A DNA stretch of 64,000 nt, taken from positions 1,240,001 to 1,304,000 of the forward strand of contig JAQJZZ010000007.1 of assembly GCA_030077755.1 (NCBI GenBank). Reading direction: 5' to 3'. The position numbers and the translations under genes are program-made. Positions 10,756-23,400 of the stretch are shown one piece after another (position 1 is the first letter of the stretch; every line of letters starts with the position of its first letter). The notes under the pieces are model-generated. The model made no database searches. It worked only from the letters and a program-made list of their open reading frames with translations, and had not been told where the DNA came from. This DNA comes from Filosporella fistucella (lineage: Eukaryota; Ascomycota; Leotiomycetes; Helotiales).

Positions 10756-13661
10756 GATGATAAATATCTTCTGATCGGGTTGGAAATACGGATAATGAGG
10801 AGATGACCTGAACCCGAGCGATATGCTCTCTCAAGACCAGCTCAGGAGTGGGGCTTATGGCAAATAAGTTTGTCCTTTATCGGTAGGTCTTAGGGCTTCT
10901 CCAGTTGATCTGACACCGCTGTACTTTCTGAACCAGCCAATGGCAACCTCTAATCAAGGAGTCAGGCACACTATACTTAGATATTCTCCCGCCGTCGGCT
11001 ACGCGAAGAAGACAGGGTACTGTCTTGTTCGAAGAGCTACACAACTGGCCTTTGGGCTCAGTGGTGGAGATAGCGTAAGGATGCAGATAATTGCCAGCCT
11101 TATGTCCACTAAGCACTGACGGAGCTTGTCTTTTGCTGGCGTATATAGGTTGCCTTGTCGTCCCCAGAAGTCTGGTCGCCCCTTCAATAGATGCCAATGG
11201 AATTGAAACGCAATCTTAGGCTTCTCCGTCCCTCAATGGGGTAACTTCAATCACAACCCAATTTCCCACAGATATTTTGCCACTGGCTTTTGACAGACGA
11301 TTTTCTTGATCGTCTCCCGTCGCGCAGCAACAAGCCCCCTTTTTGATTACGCAATGATGTATACCAAGCAGCACAGTGAGACTCCTTCCTAGCGCCAATA
11401 CCACTTGAGTAACCTGCGCCGAAGGACAATTCGTCTGGAAACGACTGTACGGTTCGGCGGTACGGATGGAACGACTAGACACAACCACTCTCAATCAATG
11501 GATCCTGGGATATGCACAAGAAGCTGCAGCAATATGGGAGAAGGCTGTCAGCCCTGCGATCTCTTGAGGAATGGTGCGCCACTGGCTTGAACGGATGCGA
11601 GAAAGTTGCGAGGACCGGTGTCTCAAGGTTTTCCTTCGAGGGGTATGATTCCACAGAGTCGGGGCTTTCGGGGAGACAACGAGGCCGCAATGCGCCAGAG
11701 CAATTCGATAATGCCTACATTACCGTCAGAACCAAGTGTCGTTATGTTGCCCGAAGTATCATAGATACCTCGTAGGGTCGAAGCTTACAGGTTGGTTGAA
11801 TTGGGAAGTTGATTCCCTGGCTGCGCCTTTCCAGACCAAACTGGAGCCTCTTTGTTTTCGAAATGCCCGTCGGGAACAAGAATCGATTTCAAAGCCCTCG
11901 GGGACACCGCAATGCGATGCGCCGTGCTCTGCAGATTCTATCGAAAGCGTCGAGGGATGTGGTTCCAAGACCAAGAGATGTTATTGACGAAGTTGTGATC
12001 AGTCATCAACCATCGACGTCGAGGTCGAGGCAGAGCAGGCCAGGGCAAAACGGTTCGATTCTCCTTTTGGTGTGGCTTTAGCGGGGAGCTCGACAAGGCT
12101 GAAAGTGGGGATGTGATTGGTTGCCGTGCCTTCCTGCCTTTCCGTCGAGATGCAGAACTTTGCTGAATCAGTCAGCAGTGCTTATCAAAGCGTCCAGAAT
12201 GGAATCTGAACAATTGGATCTTCGATGCAGGTTGATGTCCTGTTGGTGTTTTCGCCACCTTTGTAGATGCGGTGCAACTCTAGATGCTCAAGGCCACAGA
12301 AGGCATCGCGTCGTCAAGGTTTGATCGACTGGGAGGGAGTGCTTACGAAAGAGGAGAAGGGTGATATTGGGAAGACTTCCCTGACCACCGTTGTGTTTGA
12401 TGTCAGCTGTCGAGATGAAATGACTCACCACTCACTTACCGCTCAGGAGGTAAAAGAACTCGATCAAGCCTCAACGAAACTTCAAATTCTCGAGCCCAAG
12501 GACTAAGTCCGATATCTCCGTCTCCTAATCCTAGATTGCAACGGTTTGAATAACAAACATTTCAAGGCCTCCAGGAACTCCATGTCCTGACAAGATAATA
12601 CAGGCGTGGATGCAACAACGAGCAGTGATTTAGCCAAGGCTGACACGATTACCTTTTTGGGGCATCGAGATGTTCTCTGCATTTGGCCATGCCTCCTTGT
12701 TCCACCCGTTGTCCGTGTTTTAGTCGGACACCGAGGACACAGATAAGGGTTCCAGAATGTGCATTTGTTCTTGCTATGTTTTCTGGCAACGTTGAGGATG
12801 AATTGAAGAGGTGTATGCCGTTGAAAGCAGAAATTCTGCATGTTGTTCCGCGGATCGGTGTCTGATGAGGCTACGGGATTCGGAATCTCTTGGCTTCTCT
12901 ATTTCATGGTAGAACTGGTCATTTCGTTTTGGGACAAACAAATGAAGATGGGGCATGTCAACTTTGATTGTCTTTCCATTGCACCTTCTTCTTCGGCCTT
13001 TCGGCCTTATGAAGCTGCCGTTTATTTGACTTTTACAAATGTACCAATTTCAGGCTTCTCGGTTTGCTTCAGATGAATTTACTCCTCGAGAGCTATTCTA
13101 CAGAAATTACTATCCGGAAACTTATATATTGCAGGTTATAATGAGGTTGCTATCATGAATATGGTTCGCCGTGAAAACATTACACAGCCATCACGTACGT
13201 AGAACTCGTCACTTCAAACACTTCAAACGCTGGATATAGTGACATGGCCATTTCAATCATATTCAAGTTGTTTGGGACGACAATCATATAGCTATACGAT
13301 ATTATACTATATTTGAGGAGCTTTACGGTCGGTATTTCGAAGACTACCTATCAGCTGTGTAAGTACCTACAATTTTCTGTATCACGTGCTTATCCCCTTC
13401 ATGACCCCTACCGCTATCTTTATTCGACTTGCTCTCTGCACACCCCACGGTTGCTTGATACACTTGATGTTGCGTCTTCCCAACATCAAGCCTACGTCAT
13501 CTGTAACATTCTTCGCCATCGTGGCTCAGCTTGCATTGAAGCTGGTATCTCTTTCGGCCGATTGAATGAGACGAGTGCGAAAAAGTTCCGTGCTGACATA
13601 CATACTGTCGCGTAGTCCTCGCATAATCTCGCAGATTTTAAGTCCGACGACAATTGATCTT
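10756..13661. other. 2.9-kb stretch without a recognisable gene
   Basis: This is the longest gene-poor interval in the window, between the start of the Zn2Cys6 regulator and the end of the multicopper oxidase. Many short overlapping frames occur on both strands, but none shows a known motif or a consistent spliced model. It does not look AT-rich or like a degraded transposon. A 10-bp inverted repeat lies at 13463-13490. It could be a long 5' leader, a non-coding transcript or a decayed gene. Confidence 0.4.
13463..13490. repeat. 10-bp inverted repeat with 8-nt loop
   Basis: CTTGATGTTG at 13463-13472 is matched by its exact complement CAACATCAAG at 13481-13490. It lies about 170 bp beyond the stop codon of the multicopper oxidase, so it would form a hairpin in that gene's 3' region if the transcript reaches it. 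Confidence 0.45.
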
Positions 13662-15855
13662 TCAACCACCAACACCGAAACCAAACCAGATTGAATCTTT
13701 TGGTGCCGCGCCTTTTTCAAGTTCATCGACGCTTGCTTCACATAATTGTCGATTTGCTTCCGGGACTTCCCATCTTTCCAGCTCGTCCACACGACTCACG
13801 AACTGCATAGCCAGCCCGGCCTCCGAGTGCCACGACATGTGGCAATGAAATGCCCAAACTCCCGGATTGTCAGCGATAAATCTCAAGGCTAGCCAGCCAA
13901 AGCCTTCTGCGGTGGCAACATCTCTTCTAATTAAGTTCTCCAAGGCATCTTCGCGGCCTTGCACTACCCCACGACCTTCTGGCTGCAACCCAAGAGAGTC
14001 GTACCCAGGGAACATGCCGTGTCCCTGGCCTAAGACCCAGAATTTGTGGCCATGCAAATGCATTGGATGATTGCCTTCATCGAAATTCTGTATGATCAGG
14101 TCGACGACTTTGACACCATAATGCTGTATGACAAAATCATTCTTCTGGTCATAGCAAATCGGGTTCACTCCATCTGTATTTCTCATGGCATTGAACGACT
14201 CGTTGTGACTAGCCAAGCCATCAATCGTTCGGTGTAAGGTTGGATTTTGCAAATTAGGGCGGAATGTTGACGTGCTATAGGCGTCAGTAATTCTTTGACA
14301 GTAAAACCAGATATGGAATATGGAGCATAGGATTGTTCATTTTCGAGGGGCTAAAGAACAAAACTTACTTGAAAAACCCTCTTTCGAGGCGCCAATCACC
14401 GATTTCCAGGTTTGATCTAAGGTAATAACTATGGTCCGCCACAGCTGGTGCAGGTTCATGTTTGGCTGGTACGTATAAGGTTGTATTCATGTCTTTGCAT
14501 TGGACCTCCATTCCGCTGTTCCACTCTCTAGAAGTTGGCTGTGAGACCAAAGCCTTGCTCTTCTTTCTGGCATGAGAAGAATAGTGGATGATGGCCTTCA
14601 CTTCGTCGGCCCCTGGGCCTGGCAAATCAGGGTCCTTCCAGCAGTGAGTAACCATCCTAGCACGAAGCCAGAATGACTCTGCATTTGTCTGGTTTGTATT
14701 GAGAATTATGCTATATCTTTGCGCCGGGCTGATCATCATCCTGGTATCAAAGTTTGGCTCAAGATTTGTACCATCTACCTCTGTGATGGCAAATGCGTGC
14801 TCATCTACGGATACTTGGAACCAGGCGAAAGCGCCCACATTAACAAGTCTCAATCGGTGGTTGGCGTTTGATTTCAACCCGATTGATGGTACTTTGGCTG
14901 TGGAATTATCACACATTCGCTCAGGAAGCTTTGAGCAATCTCTTGAGTTTTCTCCGTTGATCAAAGCACCATTGGGTATCGGCGAAGATTCACTCCCAGG
15001 CTCAAGAGCACCGACAAGTAAGCCACTGCTTAAGTCATGGTAATAGTCCGAAAGCATGACAACTCGATCCGACACGTAAGGTATTCGTTGTAACTTTGCC
15101 TCATCCCTTGAATGAATGACCATAGGGCCATACAATCCATCTGAAGCTTGTACAGCCTGGTGTCCGTGGTAATAATAGGTACCGGATTGTCCGCTAACCG
15201 TGAATTCGTATCGAAATCTTCTCCTAGGAGCGATGGGACATTGGGTGATGCCAGACGTTCCATCCATGTGATTTGTCCCGTTTTGATATAATCCATGAAA
15301 GTGAATAGCGGTTGCATTGACGCTCTGGTTATCCACCTCGATTGCGATAGTATCTCCTTCATTGCATTCAATAAGTGGTCCAGGAAATTGGCCATTGATA
15401 GTGATCAGTGGCCTGAAAACTCCGTCTGGGTTGCCCACGATATCTTTAATTGTCCACTTATACTCTCGGGTTTTGGGGGCGTCACCAAAGTTCCAGGACG
15501 GATCCAGTGTGTAGTCGCTAGAAGGTCTGCGGAAAGTCCCCAGTCCGCCTGTCTCGTTTGACTCAACCTCAGCCTTGTCGCCAACAATGACTTTCATCAC
15601 AAAAAAGTCTAAAGATAGAATGACAACCCCAAGGGCCAGGATAGACAAAATCACAACCCAGATTGTCCGCAGATGCCATTCTTTCCTGTATTCTATCCCG
15701 GCGGCAGCTTCAATGTCTTCGTTCTGTAGAAGTCGGTCCGCTTGCCCCTCTTGTCCCTCAGCGTACTCGTCGTCTCTCTCCTGCATTTCGACATCGACGG
15801 TGCTTCCACTCTCGCAAGGTGAGGCCTCATCTTTGTAGTCCTTGAAGGAAGGCAT
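13662..15855 (-). CDS. Multicopper oxidase (laccase/ferroxidase type) with N-terminal membrane anchor
   Basis: There are two exons, 15855-14369 and 14274-13662, giving 699 aa. All four copper-binding motifs are present: HFHG, the H-G-H of YYYHGHQA, HPMHLHGHKFWVLGQG and HCHMSWHSEAGLAMQF. The axial position after the last motif is Leu, as in high-potential enzymes. The enzyme should couple one-electron oxidation of phenols or metals to reduction of oxygen to water. Unusually, the first about 63 residues are acidic and hydrophilic. They are followed by one hydrophobic segment (about 64-90, TIWVVILSILALGVVILSLD), predicting a type II membrane protein with the oxidase outside the cell or in the lumen. 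Typical secreted laccases have a cleaved signal peptide and Fet3 has a C-terminal anchor. Several N-x-S/T sites occur in the outer domain. It might act in pigment or phenolic metabolism beside the aromatic genes. Confidence 0.9.
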
Positions 15856-17549
15856 CGTTGGGAGGGGATTCGAATTATCGATGGAGGTGGGATTCGCACA
15901 ACTTTTGTTGATAGGGGATGTTTCAATTAGTCCATTACTTGAAACAAACTCAGCTCCGGCTGAACAATAATGGTACGTTGAAAGTAGATAATCAGACGAT
16001 TCGCCGCGTGAGGACAGAACGACATGAATGTAAGGAGAGATAAGTGGTTGCCCTCGAATCGTTGCTGGACTGGAACGCGGATGGGATGATTTGATTTATT
16101 GATCGTTTGGCAGCATCAACGTTGAAGTCGGCAAAACGGGAGCACTATGGATAGTCAGTGGCAAAGTGCACGGAAGCCAGTTGGATGCATTTCCATGATC
16201 TGTCTTGGGAGAAGACATAGGTGGTGGGTCGTGAGGAGCAATGGTCTGGATAGGATAGGATACAAAAGCACGAGGCTCAAGTCATCTCTCAGGTCCTTGG
16301 GCGAGCCAAGATTGTCGGCAACTGAAGTGAGTGAGTGACATGACCCTGCATTCTGGCACCTTTCACGGCCACGGCCAACGGCGGCAAGTCCCTCCGTCGT
16401 TTTCTTAGCGAACTTGAAACCCAATGTCTCACCGGGCCAATCATGTAACGGTGTTTCCCCACGAGACTTTCAACCTTCGGCTGGTCGTTTTTCTTCTGTT
16501 CCTGCACCTTCCTATTCGCAGTTAGCCCAGCCGCGGTGCCCCAAAGCTTGTTACGCCCGCGAGAAGCTTGTGAAGGTCTGCAGCGTCGTTTTCCCCACTA
16601 TCTCCGTAAACATTCAACAAGCCTGGATGTGAGGATTCTGTACTTGTACTCGTACGTGCAGCACCAAGACTTCTGCTTGCCAATCATTGCACGCACGATG
16701 CTAATCATCTACAACACCAATACCGAATCCATCCCGAAAGAGTACTTCCGCAGGGCATCGTATACTGCAGGGTGCAGAGAGAAAGTCCCACAACGGCTGA
16801 GAAAGCGATGAAAAAGTTGAATCGCTTGCGGAGAACAATGGGATGGACCTGGTGATGACGCACTCAAGAGACCGTCTTCGTGCCCTCGTGCCCTCATTCT
16901 ATGGCCAAGAACACAAGCACCATCGAGCCCTGATGGATAAGTCGGAAGCAACCTGCAATCTGGGAGGCAAAGGAATCCCAATGTTCCATGGAACTGGGAA
17001 CACCTCATGCCGTCCCGTCTCTGGGAAGTTTGGAGATCCATGGATTATCGATAATATTGTACCTTGGGAAGTGCAATTTGCCCAGTTGAGGTTGGATGAC
17101 ATTGAAGATATCGAGGTAAGGTAATACTAATAGCCGGCGAATCATGCCAGCGAGTTTAGCCCAGCTACCTCCGACTGACCTTCCTATCCTAGTTGGTCAT
17201 CAGCAACAATTGCCCCTCTCCCTCCCTCTCTTGTTGGCCTTTCTATTGCTTCCATTGCTTTTAGCGCTTCCAGCTCTCTGTCTTTCTCTTTTTTCTCAAG
17301 CCAGCCTCGCCAGCCCACTCCTCGACTTGTCATCGTGCCGCTACATGATCTCCGCTCTTTTCTAGAGCCCTTCGCCTCTTCTAGCCCCATCCAAAAGCCA
17401 GGAGACACGAACGACGGCTCCGAGCCAATTTCTTGGGCCAAAGTACAAGTACCCTGTCGATCCCAGTTGACACATTGGACTTCTTTCCCTCTTCACTTCA
17501 GCCTCGTTGATTCTCATTGATTCTCATTGATTCACACTCTCTTTTCATC
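15856..17549. other. Divergent intergenic region (oxidase / acid phosphatase)
   Basis: Holds the promoters of two divergently transcribed genes. The last 400 bp before the phosphatase are pyrimidine-rich, typical of fungal promoters and leaders, and end with a tandem repeat at about 17508-17532. No credible gene is seen among the short frames here. Confidence 0.5.
17508..17532 (+). repeat. 10-bp tandem repeat in the acid phosphatase leader
   Basis: The unit TTGATTCTCA occurs twice in a row, followed by a third partial copy (TTGATTCACA), immediately upstream of the acid phosphatase start codon. It is probably part of the 5' untranslated region. Confidence 0.6.
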
Positions 17550-19051
17550 ATGCGTTTCTCTACCGCCTTGACCTTGGCCTCTTTGGCTTCAGTAGGCTTA
17601 ACTGCTCCAGCTTCTCCTACAGCCACAGATGCTTCCGATGTCTACGCTGCTCAAGCTACAGCTTTGACTTTGAGCCCAACGAGCAAGGTGAAGGGGAAAG
17701 TCTTCGATCGATATGTCTCCATTTGGTTCGAGAATACCGATTATGACATGGCCGCAGCAGATCGTAAGTGCCTCTGTTATCTAAATCCGAATCATGAATA
17801 TGAGGGAAGATACAACTATTAGGCCAATTGCTTGGTCTTACCCAATGCAAACCTATGCCCTTCTCAAAACTCGCCGTGTGCTAGATCTTTACTAATTCAC
17901 TTCCAAGCCAACTTCCAATTTTTTGCCAAGAAGGGAATCACTCTTACCCAGAACTACGCTGTGACCCATCCTTCCGAGCCCAACTACATGGCAGCAGTTG
18001 GAGGGTATGTAGCCTGGATTTTGTTTCTGGTAAACGGCTAACTTTTCGACAGTGACTACTTCGGACTCAACGGCGATCCATTTATTGCCGTTCCTCAAAA
18101 CGTCTCTTCCGTTGTTGATTTGCTCGAGGACAAGAGGATCAGCTGGGGTCTGTACCAAGAGGACATGCCATATTCCGGCTTCCAGGGATTTGGCTGGGTG
18201 AACCAACAGAACGGTGCAAACGACTACGTCAGAAAGCACAAGTAAGTATTCCGAGCCATCCTGTGTTATTTTTGGCTAAGAATACATAGTCCTGAAGTGC
18301 TATTCAACTCTGTTGCCACCAAGCCAGACAGGCTCGCTAAGATCAAGAACACCACCATGTTCTTTGAAGATTTGAAGAAGAATCAACTTCCCCAGTGGAT
18401 GTTCATTACTCCCAACATGACATCTGACGGCCATGACACATCCGTTACGGTTGCCGGCGAATGGCTGAAGAACTTCCTTACCCCTCTCCTTGAAGATAAG
18501 AACTTCATGGACAACACTCTCGTCCTCATCACTTTTGACGAGAACGAGACTTATTCCATTCAAAACAGAGTTTTCAGCGTTCTCCTTGGTGATTCTGTCC
18601 CAGAGAACCTGGTTGGGACAACTGATTCCAACTACTATAATCACTACTCTGAAATTTCCACCGTGGAAGCCAATTGTATATCTCCCAGACCCCCGCAAGG
18701 ACCATCGCTAATCCTCATATAGGGGGCCTCTACACCCTCGGCCGCTGGGACGTAGGCGCCAACGTTTTTTCCAATGTCGCCTCCAAGACCGGTGACCGTC
18801 TCCGTTCCTGGTACGCCCCCAACGCTGCTCCCTTCTCAACCTACTTTTTCAACTCCTCTTACCCGGGCATCTTCCACTCCAAAACTTGGGCCCCTCAACC
18901 AGTGCCAGACTGTCATTCTAACCGCAATTTCCGCACCACGCTGCCGGCTATCAAGAAGAAGTGGGAGAGTCAGCAGAGTAAGAATTATTACCATGGACAG
19001 TTGGAAATTCCAGATGGAACACATCCTCCTGTCTATCCTTACACTTATTAG
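17550..19051 (+). CDS. Secreted acid phosphatase (phosphoesterase family, PhoA-like)
   Basis: There are five exons, 17550-17763, 17908-18004, 18053-18241, 18290-18675 and 18723-19051, giving 404 aa. The N-terminus MRFSTALTLASLASVGLTAP is a clear signal peptide. The mature protein carries phosphoesterase-family patterns: VSIWFENTDY at the start of the fold, TLTQNYAVTHPSEPNYMA, ITPNMTSDGHDT, TLVLITFDENET and HYSEISTVEANW...GLGRWD near the end. These hold the Asn/Glu/Asp/His metal and phosphate-binding residues of the acid phosphatase/phospholipase C superfamily. It likely releases phosphate from organic phosphates outside the cell. Several Asn glycosylation sites are present. Such genes are usually induced by phosphate starvation; I did not identify a definite Pho4-type site. 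Confidence 0.92.
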
Positions 19052-19833
19052 AAAGTGCAGGCCAGAAGTCCGAGATAAAGGGGTCGATGATGGTTGGGGA
19101 ATAGATAAAAGTAATTCTAGTATATAATTGAAATTTCAAAGGATATCATTGCGCCTATCGAGGTTGTTAAAGCCTGTATTCATAATCGTCAATGCTTAAA
19201 TCAAATATCCTACATCGGGTTGTTCTCCAATTTTGGATCTCGAAGGCTATGAATATTGCCCCTACTGATTTCGCATTTCTCTCTAATCCTAGAGAAAGCC
19301 CAAAGTCCTTGCAATGCTAGACAAACAGCTAGCTGAGTAGAGATAGGAGACTCTAGAAAGGCGAAAGACCAAAGAAATCTGCCTTCTTACCCCGGAAGGA
19401 GAGGCCACGTCATGGGGCTGTGGATGTCCCAGATCTACTCAATTTCAAATCTTCCTTAAATTGTCCCAAATCGACCCAGGACATCTTGGACAATCCTTTA
19501 GAATTTTGCCACTTTCAGGCTGAATGTCCGACATTTGCTTCTCCTAATGCTCCACAGTTTCATCTAAGTTCACAACACGGTCATTGAATCACATCAGCTT
19601 GGAAGAACAAATCAGTTGCATTGTAGGCACTCATAGCAATTACATCCCTTACTACAAGACCAGGGAGATGATTAAACTTATGATATGCACAAATTCACTA
19701 TGAAGTCATAATAAGATGTATATAAAACATATAAAGAGAAAAAAACCTTGCTGTAAAGACCCTAGATAGCCAAGTCGACGCTATCATCTATAGATAGGCA
19801 GGTTGAAGTCCTCAAGATAGTATGACACTCAAG
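19052..19833. other. Convergent intergenic region
   Basis: AT-rich stretch between the stop codons of acid phosphatase and amylase. It contains small imperfect inverted repeats (for example around 19278-19298) but no gene. Confidence 0.5.
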
Positions 19834-21962
19834 TCATTGCCAGCTATTACTGATTGTCGTAGCTGTCGCGCAACTCGCAGGGATGGTGACGGTATGATTA
19901 GGATCTGCTTCCCACGTCACGCTACCAGCACTGTCTACCACAATGTATTTGTACTGAATAGCAGTCCCAGGGGCCAAGTTGATAGTGACCGACCATAAAG
20001 GACTCGAGCTCGTGTACATGGATGCTGAAAGCGAAACAGCGCTTCCAGTTGCCCAACTACCGAGTGCTGCGATGTTTCCGGTGATCTTCACAGTTTGCCC
20101 AACCACAGTTGTTTTAAGCTCATTGAAGGTGACTGCCACAGAAGTAGCTGCTGTACAAGACGTTGCACTTGTAGCTTTGGCTGTAGAAGTTGAAGTCGCG
20201 AGCGTGGTACTTGAAGACCCTGACGTGGCACAGTCAGTTACAGCTTAAAGTCTCAGGCTGGTCCTCTAACCTGTTAAGGCGGAACAGACTCCACTGCTTG
20301 TCAACTGTGCCCTGGGATAGAATACTCTTGGTAATCCGCTTGCCATTGCGACCTGGAGATTTCCACTCGAATCGGTTGTGTAAGCTGTGCAACTCATCAC
20401 TTCGATGAGAGTTTGGCTGGCAGTGAATCCAGTCTGAGCGGAGGTCAAAGTGAGAGTATAGCTGCTTCCACTGGCGCCAAGATTTGTGAATACACCAATT
20501 ATCTGATAGTTGGTGCTTCCTTTCCTCATGACAATAGTGGAGCTGTCGGAGTAGACTGGATAGGCTTTGTACGTGAGGTAACTACCATCCTTGTAAATCG
20601 CCTGGTTTCTGATTTGATTAAGAGACGCGATCCAGGTGTACAAAGGTGCAGTTGTAGAATATCCAGAGAGCCAAAGGGCTTCTCTATCATATGGTACATC
20701 ACCGCCAGCATAGCGTTGTTCTTGGCCATAATAAACTATTGCCATTAATCACCGAGACTGAGATACCGATCGGTGAACTCACTGATAGGTGAACCATCTG
20801 CTAAAATTGTGAAGGCAATGGCATTTTTTGCCAAGGACAAATCAGAAGTGACAGATGCAAATCGAGCCACGTCATGGTTTTCCATGAAGGAACCCAGCAA
20901 GGTGGTGTCGGAACAGGTAGACTTCATGGTGTTGATTCCATTGACGAGGTTGCTGATGCTACCACTGGTTGATTTGAAAGCCTGAATGATCCAGAAGTAA
21001 CTGCATAATGTTACTATTTAGGCCCTTGGCATGAGTGGAACTGACTTACGCAGGATAGTTGAGAACTCCACTCATATAGTTTTGGTAAGGGCAAACATAA
21101 TTGGGGTCTCCATTGAAGACTTCACCTAGAATATGAACACCTGCAGCTGACTGAAAGGCAGGGAAGAAATCGTTGTTAACTTGTTGAGCACTATCGACTC
21201 TCAACCCGTCGATACTATAATTCGAGACAAGACTTGTGATCCAATTGTTCCAAGCAGATGAAACTGTAGAATCTTCGGTTCGGAGATCTGGAAGAGCAAC
21301 AATGTTATCTCCTTCCCAACACGTTTTGATGCTGTTTACGTCGTTGTAATTGATGAGGCAAAAATCGTGGTAGTAGGATTTCTGATCGGGTTAAGTGGTG
21401 ATATTCAGAGACATGAAGAACATACCGAGTTGAAAGGCTTGAAAATGCTATAGTCAACACAGGTCCCACATCCAAGGTATCCCATATGATTCGTCACTAC
21501 ATCGACCATGAGATACATGCCTCTTGCATGAAGCGCAGCAGACAAAGCAACCAAATCAGCTGCGGTGCCGAAGTGACTATTCAACGAATAAATGTCTTGA
21601 GCCCAATATCCATGATAAGCACTTCCGTCCGCAGAACTCCCTTCGAGATTTTTCACGATAGGAGATATCCATACCTATCCTAAGTCAGTACTGCCAAAAT
21701 TCAAAAAAGTCCTCAAGGGTCATACCGCTGTGAAGCCCATTCCTTGAATGTAATCCAGCTTCTTAATGATTCCTTGCCAGGTTCCACCGCAATAAGCTTG
21801 ATCGCCGGTATTGCAAGTTGACGTTGTTGATCCATCTGGTCGAGCAAATCGATCGGTGAGGACTTGGTAGATTGACTGTGCTCGCCACTGAGCTGGAGTC
21901 AATGCGGTGATTGTACTGGTGAGTGAGGCAATAGCCAGACAAGCAGAGGCTGTGAACTTCAT
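19834..21962 (-). CDS. Secreted alpha-amylase, GH13 with C-terminal CBM20 starch-binding domain
   Basis: There are six exons, 21962-21726, 21674-21426, 21381-21050, 21000-20783, 20735-20271 and 20219-19834, giving 628 aa. The signal peptide is [20 protein letters not shown]; the catalytic domain starts [20 protein letters not shown], like Aspergillus Taka-amylase. Conserved regions are present in order: [18 protein letters not shown] (nucleophile Asp), GEVFNGDP (acid/base Glu) and [10 protein letters not shown] (transition-state Asp). A Ser/Thr/Ala-rich linker in exon 6 leads to a CBM20 of about 100 residues with the binding tryptophans in LGSW, LWSV and VTWEADPNH. It hydrolyses internal alpha-1,4 bonds of raw and soluble starch outside the cell. 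Expression is expected to be starch-induced and glucose-repressed, but I have not identified specific sites. Confidence 0.95.
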
Positions 21963-23400
21963 GATCTTGAAATAAGAATCTCGAGATAGATCGAGAAATA
22001 ATTCAAAAATTCCTTGCAAACTTAGAATGAGAGATTCGCTGGCAACGAGGAAGGCTCGCCGATGAGCATGAAACTTTGCTGCTTCCTAGAATGCAGCTCC
22101 TGTACTTAGCAACATTTATATATGCGATAGCGTAGCCCTCAAGTTCGGCCCAAATGATAAGAGCGCGATGAAATAAGGCCGTCGAAGGAGGTATAGTGTC
22201 CACCATGAAATCCTTCACATCACCGCCTCATCCGTGAGATACCCTAGGTAGCGTCTAGCCTTACGGCGCCGGCACGCATATGAATATAAGCTTCATGCTG
22301 AGTGATTGGGTAGTCTGAGACGGCGGGATGGATCTTGACTGCCTTCCTTGATTGTAGTGGGGTTGCTGATGATCACTTGGTTCGGTCGATGAATGGAATG
22401 TGCGAATGACAGAGAGGCGTGATGTCGAATGAGATTAAGGGGAAGAAAGTCCGCTTCCTTCACGTCGTCCAAGAACCAAGGTGTTTGGAAGCACTGCACT
22501 TCCTTCAAACTCCTCGTGTACAATCTCAGCATCAACTTAGGAATATCCAGCTACTCCTCAACTTCTCTACTCTGATATCATGATTGCATACCTGCATACC
22601 CACATACCGTAATATTTTATTCATCTCACTTGCGGTCGCTCCCGCTCGGACTAGATGCGGGGCACCTTGTACCTGCAAACCTTTTCCAAGTGCAAAAACG
22701 TTTACAACACCTTCCTGAGTCGGTCCTTTCCCAACGAACGATTATATAGAACGCGGAGTAAGGTATGGAGTTAGTATAACCTCATGCAGGTTCTCCGTCC
22801 TCCGCATTTTCGGCAATCACCCCACAGTGTGGAGAAATTTGTTCCACGTGCCTCGGACCTCTCATTCCTGAGAAGGCCCGATTTGAAATGCATTTAGAAG
22901 AGCCGTCGTGCAGGATTCTGTCGATCAAGAGTAATCGATGGAATGACAAAATCATGGAGAAAATCTGGGGAGCGTTGGACTTCGGAGTGAGGCCGTGTGA
23001 AAGCCAAATAAACTAAATAAACTGAATAGTCCTTGTACATACAGTACAGCAGCACCGAAATGGTTCCGGTTTGGTGTTGGATCAGCCCCCCCAAAACTTG
23101 TTGCAAATTCCCTACGTCTGACAGGACAGGAGGTAGTGCGGAGCTCTCAAAATTGGAAAAATTTCCACGAAAGTCATCTCTGATATGTGGCAGGCTTCTC
23201 ACACCAATGCCTCCACATTCCACGTGTCAGTCAACGAAGCCGCCATATTGTCAAAGTGTTTTGATTGTTTCTATTGTGACCAAAAATCTGAAAATCCAAG
23301 ATGAACAGAGCCCAAACAAATCGCCGCCGTTTCCGAACTCCCATTTACGTACAGGCCCTTATACATCATATTCCATTCTGCTATGCATGAATGAAATTTC
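21963..23400. other. Amylase upstream region and intergenic space
   Basis: About 1.4 kb between the amylase start codon and the end of the LysM gene, both on the minus strand. No ORF with a recognisable motif is seen. The long interval would accommodate the amylase promoter. Confidence 0.5.

Noticed and set aside
11405..12506. Several overlapping plus-strand frames that together resemble a gene
   Set aside because: The frames overlap each other in different phases, contain no known motif and could not be joined by credible splice sites.
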